37,198 nucleotides of DNA from the NCBI GenBank assembly GCA_001931905.2, contig MSJI02000563.1, positions 1 to 37,198 on the forward strand, given 5' to 3'. Below the pieces are notes generated by a model. That model saw only the letters and a list, made by a program, of their open reading frames with translations, searched no databases and was not told the origin of the DNA. Below are positions 17,303 to 25,748 of this stretch, piece after piece (within the stretch, counting starts at the first letter, position 1; each line of letters begins with the position of its first letter). The position numbers were made by a program, and so were the translations under genes. Source of the DNA: Cladosporium sp. IMV 00045. Lineage: Eukaryota; Ascomycota; Dothideomycetes; Cladosporiales; Cladosporiaceae.

Positions 17303-20300
17303 ATGGCTTCTCTGGGCGAAAGCAGCTTAGGCAGTATACCCATGCCTGATATCGCAGCACTACACGATCATCTCTTAGAGGTAAGGCTCAAGAAATCGCG
17401 CTCGTTTTGCTGATCACGTACTAATGCAACATCCCCTGCAGAATGGGCAATCTGCTGCCGTTGCACAAGCGTCTCGCCCGCAGTCCGACGAGGTGCATAC
17501 ATCAGCACATAACAACGAGTTACATTCACCTCAAAAACTTCCTCACCAACTCGGCGACACCGTCTCGAAATCACTAAATGTCGCCCCATATCCATCGCAA
17601 GCTACCGCGCCACCGCCGCGCCTGAACCCTTCAAAAAGCGCACCCGCATATATCGATGCGATGTCTCAACAAGGACATCTGCCAGACGCGACAATGGCAA
17701 GAGCAGCATCATTCCATGGCTACGCTGGTGGCGACACTCAGCCTATGGAGTCGCAGATCTATCGCGATTACACGGAGTCTATGGCGAAGTCATTCGGCAC
17801 TACACCCAAGAAGACCATCCTACATTACGACGGATTCCCACAAAATGAGCAGGATACATACGAGACCACGAGTGGCAACGACAAATCGCAATATACGATG
17901 GATCAAGGTGACGCAGGTTTCGTGGATTTGGACATGGCATGGCAGCAAGAAGACTCTCCAACAGCGAAATCGGCAACTTCGGGCATTGAAGAACTACTTG
18001 CAGGACCGGAAACGCAAAGCCAAAATCAAGGCATGAATGGGAGCTTTGCGCCAAAGACACCTGGATATGCAGGACATAAACGCCATAGAAGCGGCGAGAT
18101 ACCAACTTCTGTAACTGAGGCGTCGAGAAGAACACCAGCTTTCTCGCAGATCTTCGGCATCACATCGAAGGCGCCAGCTCTTAGCGCTACGCAAATGTTC
18201 AACCAGACCCAAGCTCCTTCTTCGCCAACAGTCGACGCAATACGGTCGGACCCCATTGGCGATCGACCCTCTCCAAATCCGAACGTAAACCATGAACTTT
18301 CGCCTCATGTCGTAAGCTCGTCGCCAGTCTTAATGGTGCACAATCCACCAGCCTCAACCGCAGGAGAACCGAGAGATACATACACGAGCATGCGAGAATC
18401 ACAAGAGCGACGTGCCGCCCGTTTGAGACAAGAGCTAGACCTTACAAAGCGCTTCGGGCCAGGAGCAATCGCAGAGCTGGACGAAGACGAAGAGGAGGAC
18501 AGCCAGCAAGTGCGCATGGACAGGAAACGACTGCAGCGTGTCATGAGCGATCAAGCGCTTGACGAGTGGAGCAAGTACCGTGCACCAGCCAGAAATCATC
18601 GGTCATCTGATCGCAAGAGAACAACTACAATAGATCTTGTCACGCCCGGGACTGTTCATCAACAGAACCGCGTGCAGTTCGACCTGATGACAGACGAACC
18701 AGAAACGGACGATGAGGGCGCAGAGGCAGATTTGCCAGGAGTAGCGGAAGACGCCCACGATGGAGAAGATCTTCCAGACAGCGAGGTCCCTGACGATTAC
18801 GATGATGATAACGACGTTTACGACGAGTTTAGCCAAACAATTCTGCGTAGCCAGCGAGATCCTGAGGATATAGATGATGAGGAGGGGCACTCCGCCAACG
18901 AAAACGAACACCCCTCAGAAGACGAAGACTTCAACTCTGACAACGAGCCTCGACAAGGCGAAGCTGATAACAACAATGAAGGAGACGTCGAGATGCAAGG
19001 AGTAGACGAGGCCTCCGGTCCACCCGCACCTAGTACACAGCCTGCCGTAGCTGATTCTCAGCCAGAGCGTTTGAAAGCGCAACGCTCACTCTTGTCAAAT
19101 GGACAATCTGGACAGCCGCATACATCATCGATAATCCCGGGATCTCAGTACATAGGCGCCACAAGCCAGGAGCTCGCCCGTCACTCGGCTAGGATACCGA
19201 ACTCTTCGATCCTGTCACAGTCCCGCGTTGATGGCTCCGCGAGAAGCCAGGATAGAGAAAGGCGCGTGCCATCTAGTCCTCCCATGCCCGGTGAAAGTAG
19301 TGCAGATCAAGACGGGGATGCGGACGATGCTATTGTCCAAAAAGACACTGCCAAGTTGCACCGCCCTGAACACGACGTCTCGAACGATATCAGAAGAAGT
19401 GCACGGGAGATCCCAGAGAGCGATCAACCTGAAAACATCAACGCAGAATCTACCAAAGGAGAGTCGGCAACATTTGAGACTGTCGCCGAAAGCAACACCG
19501 TTGCACCATATTCTACAGCGCAAACACATCTGGCTGAGTCTGCACCCACCCCTGAGAAACCACGGCTGGTGAAAGAGCTATCTAAACCGTCGGCCTCACA
19601 ACAAAGCATGCCAACTCCGCTCAAGGCCGCAGGAGTACGTCGATTCGCAGATATAGCGGCTGACCCATCTCCACCCGAATTCAACGCAGAGAGCCAGCTG
19701 GACATGGACGCCATTATGGGTAACGTGATTACCATGGATGATCAAGCCTTCATGAACGTCCTTTCCAGTCCGCCGAGTGAAAAGCCTACCAAGCGACGCA
19801 GACTCCTCCACGCTGACGAGTCCAGGAGAAAGTCACGCTTGCCGAGTGTGGAAGCTGCTGATGAGGAGCCTGGAAGTGTGTCTCCTCGCGAATCGAGCCC
19901 AGTCAAGCCTGCTCCTGAGAAAGAACCGACGAGCTCTGCTTCTGTTCCCGCTCCAGTCAAGGTCGTCGAAGAACTGCGGGAGAGTCCAAGTAAGATGAGT
20001 GAGAATTTCTCTGCGACTCCTTCGTCGAATGACCCAGAGACTCCCGAAAGCGTGAGAAGAAGGGAGCGCGCCGGATCAAAGGCCGCGAATAAGCTGCTAT
20101 CTGCCAGGCGTACCTCCAACCGCAATGCCAAAGATGCCAGGCCTAGCATATCTGCGGGTCAGGCTGACAGTTCGCATAAGGGAAAGAGAAGCTCGGTCTT
20201 GCGACGTACCAGCTCCAAGCTCAAAAGGACGGCTGAGAATACGGTAGAGAATGAGCCCGCCCGAGATAGCGAGACATCAGAACAGCAGGAAATAGAGTCC

Positions 20301-21935
20301 CTAGGTCGACAAGATGATGGTGAACAGGAAGAGCAGCTGTTGCCAGACACAGGCACGAGCGACCCAGTGCAGACTACATCGACTGGTGCACCAGAGCGTG
20401 TTCTTGCTCTCTTCAGAGGAGCCTCCTACAATGCTTACTACCCAGGTACATGGCTTAGTACTTCTGCCAATGGGAAAAGCCATCGCATTCGATTCGATGA
20501 CACCACTGTCACTACGCTTGACGATCACCACGTGCGTTCTCTGGAATTCAAGATTGGCGATGCTGTCAAGGTCGATTACGAAGGGTTCCGCAGCAAGACA
20601 TGGATTGTCAAAGCCTTTGGAAGAACCCCACAGAGCGAAGAGGACCGCGCCAATGGCGTGGATATCCACGACCATGTCACCATGTTCGTGCAAGCGAAAG
20701 TCACCCAGCGGAACAGCACGCCCGCGCAAGGTGCTGCCCTGCAGGGCGAAGGCGACCTGCGAGAGATCATGGTCACCAATGTGAAGCTCACTCACAATAT
20801 GATTTCTCGTTTCAATGATCGCAGGTTTCATCCACCAGGTGGTGATGTTGCTGTCGACGTTGCTGCAACACCTTCAACCGAGCTGAAATCCAATGACTCC
20901 GATACACCTCGATCACGCCGCATTCTGGCCTCGACTACAAAGTCTGCAGCCAGGGAGCCATCTAAACTGAGAGAAGAATCAGCGGCAACATCTGTCGAGC
21001 CAACGAATGCCGGAGTTTTCAACGGCATGGCCTTCGCTATTTCCTACGCCTCGAACGAGAACGAAAAGTTCGACGTGACCCGCCTCATTCGACGCAACGG
21101 CGGCATTGTCTTGGAGCAGGGCTTCGACGAGCTTTTCATCACACCCCAGCTGGACGAGCCAACCACTCCAAGCAAGCGACCCGCTAAAAAGGGAGCTTCG
21201 ATCCAGAACAACATCGAATCAGGCATCCTACAGCTCAAACCCGAGCACGAAAGTCTCGGTTTCATCGCCCTGATCGCCGACAAACACAGCCGCCGAGCCA
21301 AATACATGCAAGCCCTCGCCCTGGACCTCCCCACCCTCTCCGGCCGCTGGATCCTCGACAGCCTAGATCCCACCCGCAACCCTTCTTTCCCAACATGCCC
21401 TCGCCCATGGACCCGCTACCTCCTCCCCGCCGGCGAATCCTCCTACCTAGGAGGCGCCGTCCGCTCCCGCACACTGCAGCACTACGACCCCACCACCGCC
21501 AAACTCCCCACCACCGTCGCCTCGCGCGAACGCCTTCTAGCCGGCGCGGGCGTCCTCCTCGTCGCGCCCAAGAAAGGTAAAGGAACATGGGAGCGGCGCA
21601 AAGCCTACGCTTTCCTCACCCTCGCTCTCGGCGCGGGTAGTGTTCGTCGCGTCGCTGATCTGGCCGAGGCGAAGAAACTCCTCGCTTCTTCTTCTTCTTC
21701 TTCTTCTTCCGCGAGCGAAGAAAGGGGTACGTGGGCGTGGGTGTACGTCGACGACGACGTGAGCGAAGCGGCAAAAGTCCTCTTCGGTGCTAGAGGCGCT
21801 GTGAGTGCGGGTAAGAAGCGCAAGAGGGACGAAAGCGGCGCGCGCCTGTGCGTGCAGGGCATGCAGGGCAGGGTTAAGGTTGTGGGGGATGAGTTTGTCG
21901 TGCAGAGTCTCATTTTGGGCGCGTTGGTTGATTGA
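17303..21935 (+). CDS. crb2: Crb2/Rad9-type DNA damage checkpoint mediator
   Basis: The proposed structure is join(17303..17380, 17442..21935), 1523 residues. The 61-nt intron has GTAAGG, a perfect TACTAAT branch site and CTGCAG. Most of the first 1000 residues are disordered and Ser/Thr/Pro/acid-rich, with many SQ/TQ and SP/TP sites expected for ATM/ATR-type and cyclin-dependent kinases, and an acidic stretch around 450-530. A Tudor domain follows (about 1012-1085: VLALFRGASYNAYYPGTWL, IRFDDTTVTTLDDHHVRSL), known in Crb2/53BP1 to read methylated H4K20. Tandem BRCT repeats fill about 1218-1523 (FAISYASNENEKFDVTRLI, ALDLPTLSGRWILDSL), which bind phospho-H2A in the family. The protein carries the checkpoint signal from Mec1/Rad3-type kinase to Chk1/Rad53. 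A Ser8 run encoded by TCT repeats sits inside the second BRCT. The first exon is inferred from splice signals only. Confidence 0.88.
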
Positions 21936-22487
21936 GTTTATTTCGTGAGAGGGTTGTGTTTCTTATGATATGGGGAGGATTTGCTTTTCTCCCTCTTTTC
22001 TTTTTTGCTCTTGATTTGGATGGTGTTTGCGATGAGAGGATAACCCCCGCAGGCGGAGTGTAGAAATACCATACCATAGCTTCGGTCATGAAACGGCTCA
22101 AAAAAGCCATTCGAAATGGCAAGACTTTGACCTCTCAAGCAGCTCGAAATGGTTGGATCGGAATGTCTTTCTTGAAATGTGTCTATACTACATCTACAAT
22201 TATCTCGTACAATGTTGCTGCTCTGGCAGCTTCTCCACCATGCTTTTGATGACCTGGTATGGGCTACCTCTGGTCGTCCGATCTAGAAAAAGCTCGTCCT
22301 CACTTGTAAGCTTCGAGCCCTTCCAAGTCTGTTGCGTTGCTCAAGGCAGCCAGCCCTCTAGAGCCCATATGGGAGCAGACGCAACATCCACCCCGGCGGG
22401 AGTTCGCGGAACACTCATGCCGCCCGAGAAAACCTCGCGCCAACCACTCCTTTCTTGAAAATCCACACTCACGCGCCGTCTCCGCAT
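21936..22487. other. Convergent intergenic region, crb2 and mL57 3' ends
   Basis: No gene is supported in this tail-to-tail interval. It is T-rich after the crb2 stop, consistent with 3' UTR sequence. Short open frames have no recognisable product. Confidence 0.55.
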
Positions 22488-23330
22488 TTATTTCAAACCA
22501 AGCGGCGCGAGCACCCTCTCCTTCGCAACCTGCGCCGCAACATCACCACCTCTCTGCAGCGCGACCGCACCGACAATCGCATAAACCGCCTGCGCGAGCA
22601 CGACATCCACACCGGACGACTCGAGCCTGTCGCTCTTCCTCGGCTTCCACCTGACGACCTTGTCCAGACCGTAGCTGACAGCCAGCTGCGCTAGCCGCCT
22701 CTTGTCCAGCGCGGCGGATTTCGCGTGAGGGGTGAGATTCTCAATGCCGGTGAGCGAGGGGTGCGCGAAGACGTAGACGTCGTGTGATGTCTGGTGTTGA
22801 GGCGCCACGGGCTGTTGGAGCAGGAGCAGGGATGCTTGGAGGTCCAGGATGCGTTTGCCCAGGTAGGCGAGTTTGTCGTTGAAGGGGCGGCGGCCGTGGT
22901 CGAAGGATTTGTGGGTTAGGGATTGCCACTGTTTTGGAGGGAGATGGTTAGCATCGTGGCTTTGTTGGACTTTCTCCAATCGAGAAAAGCTATTTGCATG
23001 CGTTCTCTTTCTCACCTTTATTTCTTCCGGCAGCACATCGCGACCTCTCATCCCCTTCCCTCCAGCATGGCCGACGAACTGGTCGAAAGCATCATCCACC
23101 AGCTCGACTCTATCGTTGACTTTCCACACGGGTTGATTGGGCTGGGGTCGCAGGCGGAAAGGCATCTGCATGGCAGGAGGGGTCTGCTTCCATCTCGGCT
23201 CGTCTGGTGAAGGTGCGCCTGCGCTCTTTGCGACAGTTGTGCTGAAGGAACGGACGGCGGCGGGCTTTGCGGTTTGGCGGAGGGTTCTGGCGCAGGAGGC
23301 GCAGACGAAGGGAGCGCGAGGGGTCGACAT
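22488..23330 (-). CDS. mrpl15: Mitochondrial large-subunit ribosomal protein mL57 (RNase III-like)
   Basis: The proposed structure is complement(join(22488..22928, 23016..23330)), 251 residues. Splicing removes an 87-nt intron that is free of stops and in frame (GTGAGA, GCTAAC branch, AACAG) and joins LPEEIK to WQSLTHKSFDHG. The N-terminus is a mitochondrial presequence (Arg/Ser/Ala rich, RSFSTTVAKSAG) with a CASC motif. The RNase III-type fold is recognisable from WQSLTHKSFDHGRRPFNDKL through LAYLGKRILDLQASLLL to the second helix pair (ALDKRRLAQLAVSYGLDKVV, VLAQAVYAIVGAVALQRGG). The acidic nuclease residues of true RNase III are not conserved (NDKLAYLG in place of NERLEFLG), as expected for a structural ribosomal protein. 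It shares a 354-bp divergent interval with rtt109. Confidence 0.85.
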   Translation of the reverse strand: MSTPRAPFVCASCARTLRQTAKPAAVRSFSTTVAKSAGAPSPDEPRWKQTPPAMQMPFRLRPQPNQPVWKVNDRVELVDDAFDQFVGHAGGKGMRGRDVLPEEIKVRKRTHANSFSRLEKVQQSHDANHLPPKQWQSLTHKSFDHGRRPFNDKLAYLGKRILDLQASLLLLQQPVAPQHQTSHDVYVFAHPSLTGIENLTPHAKSAALDKRRLAQLAVSYGLDKVVRWKPRKSDRLESSGVDVVLAQAVYAIVGAVALQRGGDVAAQVAKERVLAPLGLK

Positions 23331-23684
23331 GGTGAGATGTGGTGAGGTGAGGTGTTATGGCTTTATCTGCTGGTTCATCTACTGACGGGCAGCCAGTCGC
23401 GAGGTTCTGAGGTTCTCTCCATCAGCTTTCCCTTGCGGCGGCCTGGCTTGGCATTCCCGAGAAGTCAAATGCAGGGAGGAGGAGGCGCGCCAGAAGTGAG
23501 GCTGGCCAGGAGGTGGAATGCTGTTCACGAGATATTGTTTTTAATTGTTCATATCGGTTGTAACTCCATTCATATATCTGCCCGTTCTTCTTCACTTGTC
23601 TAGCAAGCCTCGCTTTGTCGACTCCATTCAATTCACAGCACTGAGCAAGTCCTCCAAAGCTGACAGCGCGGAAGCATCTCCACC
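23331..23684. other. Divergent promoter region, mL57 and rtt109
   Basis: This short head-to-head interval must serve both genes. The left part repeats GTGAGGTGAGGTG near the mL57 start. CACCATG gives rtt109 a good start context. No gene is contained. Confidence 0.55.
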
Positions 23685-25355
23685 ATGTCAGCGCTCGACG
23701 GCAACTTCGTGGTGAAGGGCAAAGACTGCGAACGACTGAAAGATGCATTCGACGCATTTCTTCCCAAAGATTTCAAATGCCACATTCGATATGTCCACAC
23801 GCCATCAAAGCCAAGTGAGCCTTTGTTCTCACCATGTCCCGGAATGCGTCCAGAGAAGACGAGGCTGGCTAGCCATTTCTTGACCGTCAGCGTTCCAAAA
23901 ACAAACGATGGTACTGGGTCAGCGTCAGGGAGCAACATGCTCGTCTTTGCGATGGAGATCTTGATCTACTCGTCAAAAGGATTGGTCACCATGTTCGTCA
24001 GCAAGGCCGACTCCACCGGCCTCCTGCCAACCCGTCGACCAAGTCCGATCAAATCAATTGCCACCACCTTCATGTGGTGGTTAAGTACGCAGCAAAGACA
24101 ATTGACTAACTCTACGGGAACGAAACTCGTGATTTCTCTGTTTGCTCGCGCGCAATCGCAATACCTCTTCCCTGGATCCGCAGATCACGGCAAGAAACAT
24201 GTCCTGGACGATCGACAACTCATCAGGTGGTGGGCCCGTGTACTCGATCCCCTGTTTCCCTCTCAAGACGCAACTTCAGATGAATCAGAACTGGATCTTC
24301 AAGGTTACATGACCGTGCCCGGCTATCACGGAATAGAAACCAAATCCTTCTTCCCATCCAAACCCGACAACCAAGAAAAAAGCCAACATTGGACACCCGG
24401 CAACCCCCTCACAGAACTCGCCGCCGCCCGCGGTCTCCCCGAAACAGCACCAACACGCTGCATCCTCCCACGATTCCCAGACGACCCTAAAGCCCGTTTC
24501 ATGCAAGACCTCGACGACGAAGTCGGCCTAGTCGAAGACGCTGGCTCTCTCGCACTCACAAGCCCATCCAAGCAAAAAAGCGGACGATGGAAATCCATCA
24601 ACGACCTCGAACGCTTCTGGGAAGCGATGGAGTTCCGGCAGGAATGCTCCTCCGGCCGCGTGGTAGGCTTCCTCTGGCTCGTCGTCCGCCCTCCCCCAAC
24701 CGAAAGCCAGACTACCCAAACCTCCTCATCCGATTACGAGCGCGAAGCCTCACCAAGCAAGCAGCAATCACAACCAACATCCGACTCTCAATCCTCCTCA
24801 ACCTCCCAAGCCACCCTTCCTTGCAAATCAAAACCAAACTCAAAATCCAAACCCAGCTCCCGCAAAAAACTCACAGGCCCCATCCCCACCCGCCTCCCAA
24901 AACTCAAAGGCAGCACATCCTCTACCCTCTCGTCATCCTCCACAGCTCCCACCTCATCCCCCACCTCCCCCTCCCCAGACGGCCCCCTCCTCACGCGTGA
25001 AGGCTACGACAGCGCGATGGCCCTCCTGCTGAACCTGGACTTCGCCTCGCCGGACAAAGCGGCGCATTCGACGGCCAAGTGGGTCAAGGAAATTTCGCGC
25101 ATGGCGGGTTTGAGGGGGGAGATGTGGGGGGTGGAGTGTGTTGGGACTGCTGAGATGGAGTGTGGGGGTGTGGATGGGAGTGGGGAGAGGGGGGTGAATG
25201 ATTTGGGTGGGTTGGTGCGGAGGAAGAGGAAGGCTGATGGCGAGGGCGTTGCTGTTGATGGGAACGATGCGGATGTCAAGCAGCAGCAGCTGTCTGATGG
25301 TGCCGCGGGTGCGGGCGTGAATGTGTTGGTGGGGAGGAAGAAGGCGAAGAATTGA
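23685..25355 (+). CDS. rtt109: Rtt109, fungal histone H3 acetyltransferase (KAT11)
   Basis: The intronless frame encodes 556 residues. Rtt109 acetylates newly made histone H3, chiefly at K56, with chaperones Asf1 and Vps75, and supports replication-coupled nucleosome assembly and genome stability. Family blocks are clear: KHVLDDRQLIRWWARVLDPL (about 172-191), LQGYMTVPGY, CILPRFPDDPKARFMQDLDD (about 260-279) and FWEAMEFRQECSSGRVVGFL (about 310-329). The DDPK at 266-269 matches the yeast D287/D288 and autoacetylated K290 positions. A Ser/Thr/Pro/Lys-rich insertion (about 345-440) separates the core from a conserved C-terminal helix region (YDSAMALLLNLDFASPDKAA). The tail ends with basic clusters (RRKRK and GRKKAKN), probable nuclear localisation signals. 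The coding strand flips from C-rich to G-rich near 25085. Confidence 0.94.
   Translation: MSALDGNFVVKGKDCERLKDAFDAFLPKDFKCHIRYVHTPSKPSEPLFSPCPGMRPEKTRLASHFLTVSVPKTNDGTGSASGSNMLVFAMEILIYSSKGLVTMFVSKADSTGLLPTRRPSPIKSIATTFMWWLSTQQRQLTNSTGTKLVISLFARAQSQYLFPGSADHGKKHVLDDRQLIRWWARVLDPLFPSQDATSDESELDLQGYMTVPGYHGIETKSFFPSKPDNQEKSQHWTPGNPLTELAAARGLPETAPTRCILPRFPDDPKARFMQDLDDEVGLVEDAGSLALTSPSKQKSGRWKSINDLERFWEAMEFRQECSSGRVVGFLWLVVRPPPTESQTTQTSSSDYEREASPSKQQSQPTSDSQSSSTSQATLPCKSKPNSKSKPSSRKKLTGPIPTRLPKLKGSTSSTLSSSSTAPTSSPTSPSPDGPLLTREGYDSAMALLLNLDFASPDKAAHSTAKWVKEISRMAGLRGEMWGVECVGTAEMECGGVDGSGERGVNDLGGLVRRKRKADGEGVAVDGNDADVKQQQLSDGAAGAGVNVLVGRKKAKN
25164..25194 (+). other. G-quadruplex-type motif in rtt109 coding sequence
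   Basis: Four runs of G (25164-25168, 25176-25178, 25182-25185, 25189-25194) are separated by loops of 7, 3 and 3 bases, fitting the G3+N1-7 pattern on the mRNA-sense strand. A looser set of G runs lies just upstream (25106-25145). Confidence 0.75.
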
Positions 25356-25748
25356 AAGGGGCAAACTCGCGAGTTTTATTCTTTCATTCAATAATCAAAG
25401 CGGTGAATCTGGTCGCAGGAGAAATCATCGGTCTATTTTGCCATAAAAATAATATCCATCTATCCACCTTTCCCGCAATGTTACTCTCATCATTCGATAA
25501 TTTATCGCTCGTATGCGTGTTGATTTTAGAAATGAAACAGATTCCTCGTCGACCAGGTGTTCACCAATCTGTTGATAGGTTTTTTGCAAGTGAGGTCTTA
25601 TCCATACAACGAAGTCGAAACATACTCTTTTCCTTCTTTCCTCTGAGATACAATGCGCTCTCGTCCATTTGGCTGCCTCTAGGGGTATCTTTACTCTACA
25701 CTTGTACATTTTCTTCAATCCTACACATCCCAACCCAACCCACCACAC
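25356..25748. other. Convergent intergenic region, rtt109 and pwp2 3' ends
   Basis: This A/T-rich tail-to-tail interval contains no supported gene. AATAATCAAAG (25389) and AAAAATAATATCC (25444) are A-rich elements of the sort found near fungal cleavage sites. Confidence 0.55.
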
